The notes: generated from the letters alone by a model not told the origin. A stretch of 64,000 bases of DNA from Duganella sp. SG902 (GCF_013376005.1 NZ_JABMJK010000006.1:62001-126000); one strand, 5' to 3'. Numbered from the stretch's first letter, positions 25,341 through 35,113 are shown. Numbers and translations are program-made.

Positions 25341-27931
25341 CTCATCGCCGGCGCGCCCAGCAGGGCCGCCAGTTGCGCCGGCGCCAGCGGACGGCTGAAC
25401 AGGTAGCCCTGCATCTCGTCGCAGCCGTTCTCGCGCAGGAAGCTGCGCTGCTGCTCGGTCTCCACGCCTTCCGCGATCACGCGCAGCCGCAGGCGGTGCG
25501 CCAGGCTGATGATGGAGCTGGCGATCGCCTCGTCGCCGCTGCTGCGTCCCAGGTCGCGCACGAAGGACTTGTCGATCTTCAGGGTGGAGATCGGGAACGA
25601 CTTCAGCGCCGACAGGCTCGAATAGCCGGTGCCGAAGTCGTCGATCGACAGCGACACGCCCATCGCCCGCACCTGCGCCATCTTGGCCACGGCCTGCTGC
25701 AGGTCGCGCATGATGACGCCTTCCGTCACCTCCAGCTCCAGCCATTCCGGCGCCAGGCCGCTGTCGTCCAGCGCCTGCCGCACGCGCTCCACCAGGCCGT
25801 GCTCCTCGAACTGGCGCGGCGACACGTTGACCGACACGCACAGCGGTGGCAAGCCGGCGTCCTGCCATGCGCGGTTCTGGCGGCACGCGGTGCGCAGCAC
25901 CCATTCGCCCAGCGCCACGATCAGGCCGCTTTCCTCGGCCAGCGGGATGAAGCGGTCCGGCCCGATCACGCCGTGCTCCGGATGCTCCCAGCGCACCAGC
26001 GCTTCCACCCCGAACACCCGGCCGTCGCGCAGGTCGACCTTGGGCTGGTAGACCAGCCGGAACTGGTCCTCGTCAAGCGCGCAGCGCAGGCCTTCCAGCA
26101 GCACCAGCTTTTCCTCGATGCTGGCGTTCATTTCGCGGGTGTAGAACTGGCAGTTGTTCTTGCCCTTCTCCTTGGCGCGGTACATGGCCGCGTCGGCGTT
26201 CATGAGCAGGGTTTCGGCGTCGTCGCCGTCGTTCGGATACACGGCCACGCCGATGCTGCAGCTGACCTGCACCTCCTGCCCGCACAGGCTGATCGATTGC
26301 AGCACCGCCTCGCGCACGCGCTCCAGCACCGGCGCCGCGTCCACGGCGGAACCCGGCTCGGCCAGCAGCAGCACGAACTCGTCGCCGCCGAAGCGGCCCA
26401 CGGTGTCGCTGGCGCGCAGGCAGCCGGACATGCGTTCGGCCACCACCTTCAGCAGCTCGTCGCCGGCGTTGTGGCCGAGGCCATCGTTCACCAGCTTGAA
26501 GCCGTCGAGGTCGATGAAGGCCACCAGCACCGAGCCGCCATTGCGCTGGGCCTGGGCGATGGTGAGGTCGAGGCGGTCGCTGATCAGGCTGCGGTTCGGC
26601 AGGCCGGTCAGGGTGTCGTGGTGCGCCAGGTGCAGCATGCGCTCCTCGGCCAGCTTGCGCTCCGAAATATCGCGCACGATGGCGACGATGCCGCCGTGCA
26701 CCGCCACCACCTGCTGGTGCAGCCAGCGCGCGCGCAGCTGCGGCACCGTGCTCTGCCATTCCTGCTCGTGCACGCCGCCGACGTGGGCCACGTGGATCAG
26801 ATGTTCCAGCATGCCGTTCTCGCGCGCCTGCGGCATCAATTCGCACAGTGTCTTGCTGCATAGTTTCTGCTTGCTGAAGCCGGTCATCTTCTCGGCGCGC
26901 ACGTTGGCGTCGACGAAGCTGAAGTCGAAGATGCGGCCCTGCGCGTCGCGCATCTCGCGCATGACGAAGAAGGCGTCCAGGCTGGCCGCCGAGGCGGCCG
27001 CGTAGGTTTCCTGCGCCTGCCGCATGCGCGCGCGGGTGCGCGCGCCCTGCCACGACCACAGCCACAGCAGCCCTGCGACCAACACCAGCGCCGCGCTGAG
27101 GATGCCGGCCTCCCACAGCTTCTCGCGCCGCTGGCGTTCAAAGCCGGCCATCAGGTCGGCCTCGTCCAGCCCGACCAGCACGCTCAGGCCGATGCCGTGC
27201 AGCTCGCGCGTGCCGCTGTACTTGCCGGCGTTGCCCTCGAGCCGCTGGCCGAAGGAGATCCTGTCGCCGCTGCGCAGCACCCGCACCACGCCGTCCGTGC
27301 CCACCAGCCCCAGCCGGCCATGCTCGCCCAGGCGGCTGCGCTCGTAGCTGCTGGTGAAATAGGCGGGATCGGTTTCGACGATGACGATGCCGGCGAAATC
27401 GCCATGCACGTCATCCACCCGGCGCGTGAAGTGCAGGTGCCATTCGCTGTTGGCGGCGTCGCGCGTGGCCGGGCTGACGTAGGTGGCGCCGCTGTCGCGC
27501 TCGACGTGGAATTGGAAGTAAGGCTGGTCCGCCACCGAGATCGGCAGCGTGCGCGGATTGCTGGCCACCGTCATGCCGTTGCGGTCGACGATGCTGACCA
27601 CGAACACCACGCCCGGCGGCAGCAAGCCCTCGCGGCCCAGCTCCGGCAAGGCGCCCAGCGCGCCCTTGCGCTCGACCGCGTACTTCAGCACGCGCAGGGT
27701 CTGGTCGATGCCGTCGATGCTGCGCGCCACCTGCGCCTCGTAGGTGCCCAGCATCTCCTGCAGCGAATCGGCGGCCGCCTCCCGCGCGTGCTCGCGCTCG
27801 GCGTCGATCTCGTGGAAGGTCACCAGCCAGATCGACACCAGCAGCAGCAAGGCGAACAGCGGCAGCGAGACGTGGGTGTCGAGGCCGCGCCGCAGCCAGC
27901 GCGCGCGCAAGGTTTCCTTGGCGGAGGTCAT
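25331..27931 (-). CDS. dCache-PAS-GGDEF-EAL membrane protein (866 aa)
   Basis: An N-terminal membrane helix (about 21-42) is followed by a periplasmic double-Cache sensor (about 45-285: SIVDRNGMTVASN, YFQFHVERDSGATYVSP), a second helix (about 298-318) and a PAS domain (about 325-445). The GGDEF motif is intact at 515-519 with I-site RASD five residues before it. The EAL motif is intact at 643-645 (GVEALVRWEHPE), with [10 protein letters not shown] and EGVETE also present. Both synthesis and hydrolysis of c-di-GMP are possible; the net direction cannot be read. The ATG at 27931 overlaps the stop of the PstS-like gene (ATGA), so the sensor is translationally coupled to a periplasmic protein. 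Confidence 0.92.
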   Translation of the reverse strand: MTSAKETLRARWLRRGLDTHVSLPLFALLLLVSIWLVTFHEIDAEREHAREAAADSLQEMLGTYEAQVARSIDGIDQTLRVLKYAVERKGALGALPELGREGLLPPGVVFVVSIVDRNGMTVASNPRTLPISVADQPYFQFHVERDSGATYVSPATRDAANSEWHLHFTRRVDDVHGDFAGIVIVETDPAYFTSSYERSRLGEHGRLGLVGTDGVVRVLRSGDRISFGQRLEGNAGKYSGTRELHGIGLSVLVGLDEADLMAGFERQRREKLWEAGILSAALVLVAGLLWLWSWQGARTRARMRQAQETYAAASAASLDAFFVMREMRDAQGRIFDFSFVDANVRAEKMTGFSKQKLCSKTLCELMPQARENGMLEHLIHVAHVGGVHEQEWQSTVPQLRARWLHQQVVAVHGGIVAIVRDISERKLAEERMLHLAHHDTLTGLPNRSLISDRLDLTIAQAQRNGGSVLVAFIDLDGFKLVNDGLGHNAGDELLKVVAERMSGCLRASDTVGRFGGDEFVLLLAEPGSAVDAAPVLERVREAVLQSISLCGQEVQVSCSIGVAVYPNDGDDAETLLMNADAAMYRAKEKGKNNCQFYTREMNASIEEKLVLLEGLRCALDEDQFRLVYQPKVDLRDGRVFGVEALVRWEHPEHGVIGPDRFIPLAEESGLIVALGEWVLRTACRQNRAWQDAGLPPLCVSVNVSPRQFEEHGLVERVRQALDDSGLAPEWLELEVTEGVIMRDLQQAVAKMAQVRAMGVSLSIDDFGTGYSSLSALKSFPISTLKIDKSFVRDLGRSSGDEAIASSIISLAHRLRLRVIAEGVETEQQRSFLRENGCDEMQGYLFSRPLAPAQLAALLGAPAMRAA

Positions 27932-28362
27932 GGGGTCACCTGTATGGCTTTGACGCTGGCGTCCAGCGCGGATCGATCGATGTAGGCGATCATGGCCGGG
28001 TTGTCGGCCACCATCTTGCGCACGGCGGCGCTGTTGGGCAGCTCGCGCGGCGGCTGGGCGCGGCCGGTGAACACCATCTTGGTCCAATAGGCCTTCATCA
28101 GCGCCGGCGTGCGCGCCGCCACCTTGTAGTAGAAGTCGTCGCGCAGCGGGCTGCCGAACGGCAGGTCGAGCGCGGTCGCCTCCTCGCCGCCGGGGAAGCG
28201 GCCGGTCTGCGACAGGAAGATGGCCGCCACCTGCTCGGCGCGCAACGCCGTGACCGGATTCCTGGCCGAGACGATGACCACGAAATCGGACGCCGCCGCC
28301 GCGCCCGAAAGCAGCACGCCGGCCAGCAACAGCAATCGCAATGTGGAAATGAGCTTTTGCAT
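27928..28362 (-). CDS. PstS-like small periplasmic substrate-binding protein (144 aa)
   Basis: A Sec signal peptide (1-24, LLLAGVLLSGAAAA then SDF) precedes a single lobe related to the phosphate ABC transporter binding protein PstS: VVIVSARNPVTALRAEQVAAIFL, TALDLPFGSPLRDDFYYKV, AVRKMVADNPAMIAYIDRSA. It is about half the size of a transporter PstS, and no permease or ATPase gene is nearby, so it is unlikely to serve uptake. Proteins of this kind are usually encoded between a porin and a membrane c-di-GMP or kinase sensor. A ligand-presenting role for the dCache sensor is inferred from the overlap. Confidence 0.82.
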   Translation of the reverse strand: MQKLISTLRLLLLAGVLLSGAAAASDFVVIVSARNPVTALRAEQVAAIFLSQTGRFPGGEEATALDLPFGSPLRDDFYYKVAARTPALMKAYWTKMVFTGRAQPPRELPNSAAVRKMVADNPAMIAYIDRSALDASVKAIQVTP

Positions 28363-28364
28363 GG

Positions 28365-29624
28365 TCAGAACACAAAGTCGAGGGCCGCGCTCACCACCGT
28401 GATCGGCCGGCCTGAACGGAAGCCCGGCTGCACGTTGACGAAGGTGCCGGTGGAACCCCGCTCCGGCGTGAAGCGGCCGGCCTGCAGCTTGAAGGCATAG
28501 TTGGGGCGGAAGTCCCAGCGCACGCCGGCGCTGGCGCTGTGCTGGCGCGGGATCGCCGCCAGCAGTTGATTGAGGCCGGCGTTGAGCCGGGTGCCGGCGG
28601 CCGCGTACGGCGCCGGCAAGGCGCCCAGCTCAAGCCCGGCCACGCTGGTCTCCACGTTGGCGCGCGAGAAGGAATACACCAGGTAAGGCGTCACATCGCC
28701 GCAGCGGTAGCCGCCGCTCACGTAGCCGGTGGTTTTGTCGCCCAGATAGGAATGCGTCTTCATGCGGCCGATCTCGCCCATGGCGAACCACTGGCCCGGA
28801 TCGTAGTTGAAGCCGAGCGACACCACCAGCGCGCGCTTGGCCGCCAGCTCATAGCGTTCCACCAGCGCCTGGCCCTGCGGGCCGAACTGGCGCATGCCGT
28901 CAAACAGCGGACGCGCCACGTCCACGCTCAATTCGGCCGTCATCGCGCTGGCGCGCATGGTCAGCGCGCCGGCGGTGGCGGTATTGGACAAGCCGGTCAG
29001 GCGGCGCGCCTGCGCGCCCGTCCCCGCCGCCAGCGGCAGGTCGGTATGGCCGAGGAAGAATTGCGTCAGGTGGTTGGTGTCGCCCGCCCGCCAGCGGTAG
29101 CTGGCGTCGACGCCGTCGCTGTTGGAGAGCGGGATGGCGCCGTACAGCTCCACCGGCGGCCGCACCCACGGCAAGGCGTAACCGGCCTTGCGGTAGTCGC
29201 CGCTCAGGAACAGCGGCAGCGCGATGCGGCCCACGCGCAGGCTCAGGTCCGGCGTGGCCTGGTATTGCACGTTCGCCCACTCCACCACCGGCGCGTAGCC
29301 GTTGCGCAGGGTGTGCTCGGCCACCAGCTGCAGCACCGCCGACCATTTGCTGTCCAGATTCACGCCCAGCTGCACGCCCAGGCGGCTGTCCACCGCCGGG
29401 CTCCAGCGGTGGGTGTGGCCGGCGTCGCCCGGCGTCAGCGCGTTGGCGGTGAAGTCGGAATTCCTGTCGCTGCTGTGCACCACGCCCAGCGTGCCGAAAC
29501 CGCCGAAGCTCACCACCCGCGCGCCGTCGTCGTCGTCCACAGGCTCGCCTGCCAGGGCTGCACAGCAGCCCAGCATGGTGACGGCGGCGAGCGAGGCCCG
29601 CATGGTCGAAAAATCGGCGTTCAT
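28365..29624 (-). CDS. outer-membrane porin-like beta-barrel protein (419 aa)
   Basis: A signal peptide (about 1-25, VTMLGCCAALAGEP) is followed by alternating beta strands with aromatic girdles (FGGFGTLGVVHSS, WSAVLQLVAEHTL, LSLRVGRIALPLFLSGDY) and a C-terminal strand ending ALDFVF, the usual BAM recognition end. The plan is that of DUF3138/phosphate-selective-like porins seen beside PstS-like proteins. The ATG at 29624 has AAGGAA 6 nt upstream; the extension to 29708 lacks a signal-peptide start. It is the first gene of a three-gene unit (porin, PstS-like protein, c-di-GMP sensor) with 2-nt spacing to the next gene. Confidence 0.82.
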   Translation of the reverse strand: MNADFSTMRASLAAVTMLGCCAALAGEPVDDDDGARVVSFGGFGTLGVVHSSDRNSDFTANALTPGDAGHTHRWSPAVDSRLGVQLGVNLDSKWSAVLQLVAEHTLRNGYAPVVEWANVQYQATPDLSLRVGRIALPLFLSGDYRKAGYALPWVRPPVELYGAIPLSNSDGVDASYRWRAGDTNHLTQFFLGHTDLPLAAGTGAQARRLTGLSNTATAGALTMRASAMTAELSVDVARPLFDGMRQFGPQGQALVERYELAAKRALVVSLGFNYDPGQWFAMGEIGRMKTHSYLGDKTTGYVSGGYRCGDVTPYLVYSFSRANVETSVAGLELGALPAPYAAAGTRLNAGLNQLLAAIPRQHSASAGVRWDFRPNYAFKLQAGRFTPERGSTGTFVNVQPGFRSGRPITVVSAALDFVF

Positions 29625-29876
29625 ACACAGTTCCTTACGTGCGTGCGCGGTCCGCGCAAGGCAGCGTTTGTTTGGGCTGGATGGGAGAGGTTCCGGCGTG
29701 CGGCACAAGGACGAGGTGCGGCAGCGGGTATTTAATTTGACCCATCAACTTTATACTTCCCGAAAGAAACTGTCGATACTTTAGAGCAATATACCAAAAA
29801 TTCTCTCCAAAAATCACACGTTTTGCTTGCAATTAACACAATTTCGATGGCAAGAAGCTATCGCCACGTACCGGCG
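29625..29876. other. AT-rich divergent intergenic region (porin side)
   Basis: Together with 29877-29937 this makes a 313-bp gap without genes between the porin unit and fur. The sequence from 29730 to 29850 is clearly AT-rich. A weak minus-strand promoter (TCGACA at 29776-29771, TATAAA at 29755-29750, spacing only 15 nt) could serve the porin. I see no RNA gene or terminator in it. Confidence 0.4.
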
Positions 29877-29924
29877 TTGCCAAGAAAATAAATTTCATAT
29901 ATAGTGAGAATAGGAATCATTATC
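29877..29924 (+). promoter_or_regulatory. promoter and Fur box of fur
   Basis: TTGCCA (29877-29882), 17 nt, TATAGT (29900-29905) form a good sigma-70 promoter. Immediately downstream, 29906-29924 matches 15 of 19 positions of the Fur consensus, with a perfect right half (AATCATTATC, 29915-29924). This predicts negative autoregulation. Confidence 0.75.
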
Positions 29925-29937
29925 ATTGTGAAGGCAT

Positions 29938-30387
29938 ATGGATATCCCTCAAGAACTGCGCAAACTTGGCTTGAAAGCCACCCTGCCCCGCTTGCGCATC
30001 CTGCAACTGTTCCAGGAAACCAAGAGCAAGCACCTGAGCGCGGATGATGTCTATCGCCTGCTGCACGACGAGAACATCGACATGGGATTGGCCACCGTGT
30101 ACCGCGTGCTGATGCAGTTCGCCGACGCCGGCATCCTGATCCGCCGTCAGTTCGAATCGGTGGCTTCGGTGTTTGAGTTGAACGAGGGCGGCCACCACGA
30201 CCACCTGATCTGCACCAACTGCGGCCGCATGGAGGAATTCCTCGACGCCGAGATCGAGCGGCGCCAGGAAGCGGTGGCGGCCGAGCGCAACTTCGTGCTG
30301 CACAAGCACTCGCTGTCACTGTACGGTTTTTGCGGCGATTGCGCCGCCAGCATCAAGCCGATGGCCAGGAAGCTGCGCCGGACCTAG
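29938..30387 (+). CDS. fur: ferric uptake regulator Fur (149 aa)
   Basis: A winged HTH at about 10-80 (LKATLPRLRILQLFQ, LSADDVYRLL, LATVYRVLMQFADAGILIRR) is joined to a dimerisation domain with the metal motifs GGHHDHLICTNCGRMEEF and CGDC. The CxxC pairs form the structural zinc site and the His/Glu residues the regulatory iron site (family knowledge). The length is standard. Co-repression by Fe(II) should close the siderophore-receptor promoter 6.7 kb away as well as its own. Its stop shares a CTAG overlap with the convergent FecR-domain gene. Whether this is the only Fur of the genome cannot be judged. Confidence 0.93.
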   Translation: MDIPQELRKLGLKATLPRLRILQLFQETKSKHLSADDVYRLLHDENIDMGLATVYRVLMQFADAGILIRRQFESVASVFELNEGGHHDHLICTNCGRMEEFLDAEIERRQEAVAAERNFVLHKHSLSLYGFCGDCAASIKPMARKLRRT

Positions 30388-31049
30388 GGCGTGAGGGTGT
30401 CGGCGTCGCCGAAGGACGTCGGCGGCGCGAACCGCATGCCCGGATTGGTGAACATCTTGACCGGCCGGGTCCTGTCGTCCTTGATGTAGCCGAACTGCCC
30501 GCTGTCGTAGCGGAATTCGCCGGCGCCATTGACGATGGAGATGCCGCCGGTGCTGACATGCACGTGCAAGCCCGGCTCCAGTCCCGGCGAGGCGTCGAGA
30601 TCGCCCTTGCCGGTCAGGTATTCGAGGAAGAAGGTGGTGCCGCGGATGCCGATGGTGGCGCTGGCGGTTTTCATCGCGAACCTGTCCTTGTTGCGCTTGC
30701 CCAGCAGGCCGGTGATCGAGCGCAGGCCGCCTTTCACCAGCGTGTAGGCGGCGCGGTCGGCTTCCGGCCGTGCCTCGTCGAACGCAAACTGGTCGATCCT
30801 GACAGTGGTCCCCGGCTTGAGCGCCAGTTCACTGTTGTCGATGAAGCGCACCACCGCGTACGCGCCGGCGGCGGTGACCAGGGTGTCGCCGCTCTCCACC
30901 TCGGACTTCGCCTGCAAGACCTTGACCGCGCCGGCCGGCGAACGCGCCGTCATCGGCCCGCTCACCTGGACCACCACGCCGGCCACCTGCGCGGCCTGCG
31001 CGCCGCCGACGCCCAGCGCCAACAAGAAGATAACGAGGATGCGCCGCAT
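30384..31049 (-). CDS. FecR-domain periplasmic protein (221 aa)
   Basis: A signal peptide (1-19, VIFLLALGVGGAQA) is followed by a FecR-type beta domain (about 45-140): VESGDTLVTAAGAYAVVRFI, DNSELALKPGTTVRI and ASATIGIRGTTF, which define the stand-alone FecR family (PF04773). Unlike the anti-sigma FecR of siderophore systems it has no inner-membrane helix or cytosolic domain, and no ECF sigma gene is near. It is probably an exported scaffold or cell-surface protein of unknown role. The ATG at 31049 is chosen for the signal peptide. Confidence 0.82.
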   Translation of the reverse strand: MRRILVIFLLALGVGGAQAAQVAGVVVQVSGPMTARSPAGAVKVLQAKSEVESGDTLVTAAGAYAVVRFIDNSELALKPGTTVRIDQFAFDEARPEADRAAYTLVKGGLRSITGLLGKRNKDRFAMKTASATIGIRGTTFFLEYLTGKGDLDASPGLEPGLHVHVSTGGISIVNGAGEFRYDSGQFGYIKDDRTRPVKMFTNPGMRFAPPTSFGDADTLTP

Positions 31050-31093
31050 GCCGGTGTGCTCCGAGGAAGAAAACATCAGCATACCTCAGCCCA

Positions 31094-32755
31094 TCAAACC
31101 AGGCCAGCGACGTAACGCAGGCCGCTGGCGGCCGAGGGCGCCCGCGGTTTCGATTTGACCGCCGCCGCCACCGGCATGTCGATCACCGTCAGCGCCTCGC
31201 GCGCGCCGCTGGCCAGCTTGAACACGCTGACGCTGCGCGCCAGGCGCTCGGCCTGCTCCTGCAACGATACGATGGCGGCCAGCGACTCCTCCACCAGCGT
31301 GGCGTTTTGCTGGGTCACGCCGTCCATCGCGGCCAGCGTGCGGTTCACCAGTTGCAGGCCCTGGCTTTGCTCGCGCGTGCCGTTGCTGATGTCGCCCATC
31401 AGCGCCGCGCCGCGCAACACGCCGCGCACCACGTCGTCGATGGTGGCGCTGGCCTCCTTCACCGCCTGGCCGCCGCCGCCGACTTCCGACAGCGAATGCG
31501 CGATCAGGTCCTTGATCTCCTTGGCCGACTGCGCGCTGCGTTGCGCCAGCGCGCGCACCTCGCCCGCCACCACGGCGAAGCCGCGTCCATGCTCGCCGGC
31601 GCGTGCCGCTTCCACGGCCGCGTTCAGCGCCAGCAAATTGGTCTGGAAGGCGATGCCGTCCATCAGGCCGACGATGTCGCCGATCCGGCGCGAGGAGGCG
31701 CTGATGCGCTCCATGATGGCCGTCACGGCCGATACCGCGGCTTCGGCCTCGCGCGCCACCGACGCCGTCTGGTCCATCAGCTTGTAGGCTTGCCCGGCCT
31801 TGTCGGCGTTGTTGGCGACGGTGGCGCTCAGCTCCTCCACGGTGGCGGCGGTTTCCTCCAGCGTGGCGGCCTGGCCCTCGGTGCGCTGCGCCAGGTCGCC
31901 GGTGCCGGCCGAGATTTGCGCCGAGGCGCTGGCGATGGTGTCGGTGCCGCCGCGTACCTGGGTCACCATGCGCCGCAAGTTGGCGCTCATCAGGTTCATG
32001 GCGCGCAGCAGGTCGGCCGTTTCATCCTTGCCGGCGACTTCCTCGTCGACCCGCAGGTCGCCATCGGCCACGCGCCGCGCCACCTCCACCGCGCGTGCCA
32101 GCGGCGCCGAAATCAGGCGCGCCACGCGGCCGGCCAGCAGCAGCCCCAAGACCAGCGCGCCGGCCATGAAGCCGAAGATCAGGTGGCGCGCATGCAGGTA
32201 GGTCTGGTCGGCCGACAGCGCCGCCTGCGCGCTGCCGTTTTCGTTGATGGCGACCAGCTTGTCGATCAGCGCCATGGCCTCGAAGTCGTACTTGCGCGAT
32301 TCGCCGCGCACCACGCCCAGCGCCGCCACGTCGTCGCCGCCGCGCGACAGCGACACCACCCGGCGCACCGCGCCGCGATAATCGGCCAGCGAGGCGCGCA
32401 GCCTGGCGACGATCTCCATCTCCTCGGCGCCGCGCGGCTGCGCGGCGTAGGCCGCCACCGACCGCTCCACTTGCAGCATCTGGTTTTCCATGTCCTGCTC
32501 GTACTTGCGCAGGATGTCCGGCTCGGTCGACACCACGTGGAACAGCTCGAAGGTGCGGAAGCGCGTCAGCCCGTATTTGATGTCCAGCGCGTTGCGCACG
32601 CCCGGCGCCCAGCGGTGGTTGATGTCGTTGGTCACGCGGTCCAGCTCATACAGCTGGAACACGGAGAACACGCCCAGCGCCATCATCAACGCCAGCATGG
32701 CGGCGACCACCGCGTTCAGTTTCCTTGCGATCTTCAGGTTGCGGAACCATTTCAT
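31094..32755 (-). CDS. methyl-accepting chemotaxis protein (553 aa)
   Basis: Membrane helix 1 (about 18-38) is followed by a four-helix-bundle periplasmic ligand domain (about 40-195) with an [17 protein letters not shown] segment, helix 2 (about 200-220), a HAMP domain (222-275, [20 protein letters not shown]) and a signalling domain with the invariant hairpin ([39 protein letters not shown]). It signals to CheA/CheW and the flagellar motor. The TM-4HB-HAMP-MCP plan is the commonest in this family. There is no NWETF-type CheR/CheB tether at the C-terminus. AAGGAGAT precedes the ATG at 32755. It is the last gene of a REC-EAL-MCP unit, 17 bp after the EAL gene. Confidence 0.93.
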   Translation of the reverse strand: MKWFRNLKIARKLNAVVAAMLALMMALGVFSVFQLYELDRVTNDINHRWAPGVRNALDIKYGLTRFRTFELFHVVSTEPDILRKYEQDMENQMLQVERSVAAYAAQPRGAEEMEIVARLRASLADYRGAVRRVVSLSRGGDDVAALGVVRGESRKYDFEAMALIDKLVAINENGSAQAALSADQTYLHARHLIFGFMAGALVLGLLLAGRVARLISAPLARAVEVARRVADGDLRVDEEVAGKDETADLLRAMNLMSANLRRMVTQVRGGTDTIASASAQISAGTGDLAQRTEGQAATLEETAATVEELSATVANNADKAGQAYKLMDQTASVAREAEAAVSAVTAIMERISASSRRIGDIVGLMDGIAFQTNLLALNAAVEAARAGEHGRGFAVVAGEVRALAQRSAQSAKEIKDLIAHSLSEVGGGGQAVKEASATIDDVVRGVLRGAALMGDISNGTREQSQGLQLVNRTLAAMDGVTQQNATLVEESLAAIVSLQEQAERLARSVSVFKLASGAREALTVIDMPVAAAVKSKPRAPSAASGLRYVAGLV

Positions 32756-32772
32756 GGCAATCTCCTTAATCT

Positions 32773-34701
32773 TTATGCGGCTTGCAGTTGCAGGCTTCCT
32801 TCGAGGAAGTTCAGGGCGGATGCCGCCGGCAACGGACGGCTGTAGTAGTAACCTTGGATCTCGTCGCAGCGCCAGTTGCTCAACATGGCGCGCTGGGTCT
32901 CGGACTCCACGCCCTCGGCGATCACGGTCAGGCCCAGGCTGTGACCGAGGCCGATGGTGGCCTGCACGATCGCGCCCTGCTCGCGCACCGCGTGCATATT
33001 GCGCACGAAGGACTGGTCGATCTTCAGCTTGTGGATGGGGAAGCGCGACAGGTAGGCCAGGCTCGAATAGCCGGTGCCGAAATCGTCGATGGCCAGCTTG
33101 AGGCCCAGCGCGCGCAGGCGGTGCAGCAGGGCGATCGCGCTTTCGGCGTCTTCCATCATCACGCTCTCGGTGATTTCCAGCTCCAGGCAGGACGGGTCGA
33201 CGTGGGTGGTGGCCAGCAGGTCCTCGACGTGTGCCAGGAAGCCCGGTGCCGCGAACTGGCGTGGCGAGATGTTCACCGCCACCACCACGCGCTGGCCGGT
33301 CTCCGCCTGCCACACGCTGATCTGGCGGCAGGCCTCTTCCAGCACCCAGTTGCCGATGGCGACGATCAAACCCGATTCCTCGGCCAGCGGTATGAACTCG
33401 GCCGGCGAAATCAGCTTGCCGTGGCGGCGCCAGCGCAGCAGCGCCTCGAAGCCGATCAAGCCGCCGTCGTGCAGCGCTTGCTGCGGCTGATAGTGCAGTT
33501 CCAGCTCCTTGCGTTCGACCGCGTGCCGCAGCAGCGACTCCATGTCCAGCCGCTCGCCGGCTTCGGCGTTCAGTTGCTGTGAATAGACCACCAGCCGGTC
33601 GCCACCCGCCTTGCGTGCCGCCTGCAGCGCGGCGTCGGCGTTGCGCAGCAGCGTGTGCGGCGTATCGCCATGCAACGGGAAGGTGACCGCGCCCAGGCTC
33701 AGGGTGGTGTAGATTTCATGCCCCTCGCAATCGTAAGGGTTGCGCATTTCGTCGCGCAGGCCGGACAGCGCCTGCTTGAACGCCTCGTCCTCGCAGGCCA
33801 TGCGGTACAGGATGGCGAAGTTGGCGCCGTCCAGGCGGAACACCTCGCCCCCGCTGCGCTCCGCCGCGCCGCGTATGCGCGCCGCCAGGCCGACCATGAT
33901 GCGGTCGCCGAAGGCGTGCCCGAAGCCGCCGATGATGCGCGAGAAGCGGTCGATGGTGCCCAGCACCACCACGTGCGGCACGGCCGGCAGCGTGGCCAGG
34001 CGCGCCTCGAAGCTGCGGCGGTGCGCCAGGCCGGTGAGCGGATCGTGGCGCGCCTGATGGCTCAGTTCATCCTCCATCCGCACGCGGGCCCGCACGTGGT
34101 ACATCAGGAACACGCACGTCACCAGCGCCAGCACGTCGAACACATGCACCAGCCCCGTGATCCAGCCGATGGCGCGGTTGGCCATGGTGCCGTTGTCGTA
34201 GATGGCGCTTTCCACCTCCTGCTGCATGGCGTCGACGCGGGCGCGCAGCAGCTTGACCTCCTCGTTCATCTTGATCAGCACCGCGCGCGCGGCCTCCGGA
34301 TCGCGGTCGACATTGCGTTCGAACGCCGGCGTCAGGGCAATCACGCTCCGGTAGCCGTCGCGCAGTGCGCCCAGCTCCGGGCCATCGCCCAGGCTGGGGC
34401 GCAGTTGCGCGATCGTGGCATCCAGTTCGGTGCGGCCCATGTTCTCCAGGAACTGGAAACGGTCCGGCGTGATCGAATTGGTGAAGCGCTTGTCCAGCGC
34501 CAGTTGGTAGCGCAGCAAGGCGCTCTCGAAATCGCCCAGGTAGCGCATCCGCGGGATGGTGCTGTTCAGCAGCGGCGTCTCGTTGCGGCGGATATTGTGC
34601 GCGGTGCGTTCCATCACGATCGACAGCGTGACGCTGGCGGCGATCACCAGCAGCAGCAAAAGATAGATCAATCGGCGCGAACTGCTGGTGGTGTGACGCA
34701 T
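32773..34701 (-). CDS. membrane c-di-GMP phosphodiesterase with degenerate GGDEF (642 aa)
   Basis: Membrane helix 1 (about 10-30), a helical periplasmic sensor (about 32-175) and helix 2 (about 183-205) precede a GGDEF-fold domain whose catalytic motif reads DGANF at 291-295 and which lacks an I-site; it cannot be a cyclase. The EAL domain is intact: EAL at 419-421 (FEALLRW), [30 protein letters not shown] and VIAEGVES. The product is predicted to hydrolyse c-di-GMP to pGpG, with the degenerate domain possibly binding GTP as regulator. It lies 4 nt after the stand-alone receiver gene and 17 nt before the MCP gene, suggesting a motility role. Confidence 0.92.
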   Translation of the reverse strand: MRHTTSSSRRLIYLLLLLVIAASVTLSIVMERTAHNIRRNETPLLNSTIPRMRYLGDFESALLRYQLALDKRFTNSITPDRFQFLENMGRTELDATIAQLRPSLGDGPELGALRDGYRSVIALTPAFERNVDRDPEAARAVLIKMNEEVKLLRARVDAMQQEVESAIYDNGTMANRAIGWITGLVHVFDVLALVTCVFLMYHVRARVRMEDELSHQARHDPLTGLAHRRSFEARLATLPAVPHVVVLGTIDRFSRIIGGFGHAFGDRIMVGLAARIRGAAERSGGEVFRLDGANFAILYRMACEDEAFKQALSGLRDEMRNPYDCEGHEIYTTLSLGAVTFPLHGDTPHTLLRNADAALQAARKAGGDRLVVYSQQLNAEAGERLDMESLLRHAVERKELELHYQPQQALHDGGLIGFEALLRWRRHGKLISPAEFIPLAEESGLIVAIGNWVLEEACRQISVWQAETGQRVVVAVNISPRQFAAPGFLAHVEDLLATTHVDPSCLELEITESVMMEDAESAIALLHRLRALGLKLAIDDFGTGYSSLAYLSRFPIHKLKIDQSFVRNMHAVREQGAIVQATIGLGHSLGLTVIAEGVESETQRAMLSNWRCDEIQGYYYSRPLPAASALNFLEGSLQLQAA

Positions 34702-34705
34702 GGAC

Positions 34706-35107
34706 TTACTCCTCGGCGGTGGTGTTGTGACTGCCGCTGGCCTGCTTCAGGCAAAGCAGCAGTTCGTTCGCTTCAAAGGGTTTGCTCAAAAAACAGGAGG
34801 CGCCGCCCTGGAACGCGCGCTTGCGCAGCGCGGCCTCGGGGAAGGCGGTCATCAGGATCACCGGCAGCGGGTTGCCGTCGCGGCGCAGCCGCTCCAGCAG
34901 CTCGATGCCGCTCATGCCGGGCATCTGCAGGTCGGTGATGATGCAGTGGTAGTCGCCCAGCGCGCCGGAGGCCAGGAAGGCCAGCGCGGAATCGTAGGCG
35001 TTGGCCTCGTAACCGTAGGAACGCAGCAGGCTGCGCAGGCCGACGCGCACGGCGTCGTCGTCGTCAACGATGGCGATACTGGAAAATTGTGGATCCGGAT
35101 AAGACAC
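34706..35107 (-). CDS. stand-alone receiver protein, FixJ-like (133 aa)
   Basis: A complete receiver with acidic DDDDAV, acceptor Asp59 (IITDLQMPGMSG), the conserved Thr/Ser (LMTAF) and KPF. No output domain is present. The sequence type is that of FixJ/NodW receivers rather than CheY. The start is GTG at 35107 with GGGAG six nt upstream; that site is buried in a 15-bp hairpin (35114-35158). It begins an operon with the EAL and MCP genes and follows a kinase/FixJ pair, so it probably shares that kinase or acts as phosphate sink. Confidence 0.9.
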   Translation of the reverse strand: MSYPDPQFSSIAIVDDDDAVRVGLRSLLRSYGYEANAYDSALAFLASGALGDYHCIITDLQMPGMSGIELLERLRRDGNPLPVILMTAFPEAALRKRAFQGGASCFLSKPFEANELLLCLKQASGSHNTTAEE

Positions 35108-35113
35108 TGGCTA

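Noticed and set aside
27928..28362. Phosphate ABC transporter component
   Set aside because: Only a half-size binding protein is present and no pstC/A/B genes are near; sensing rather than transport is more likely.
30384..31049. FecR-domain gene as an anti-sigma factor for the siderophore receptor
   Set aside because: It has a signal peptide and no cytosolic domain, no ECF sigma gene is present, and the receptor lacks a signalling extension.
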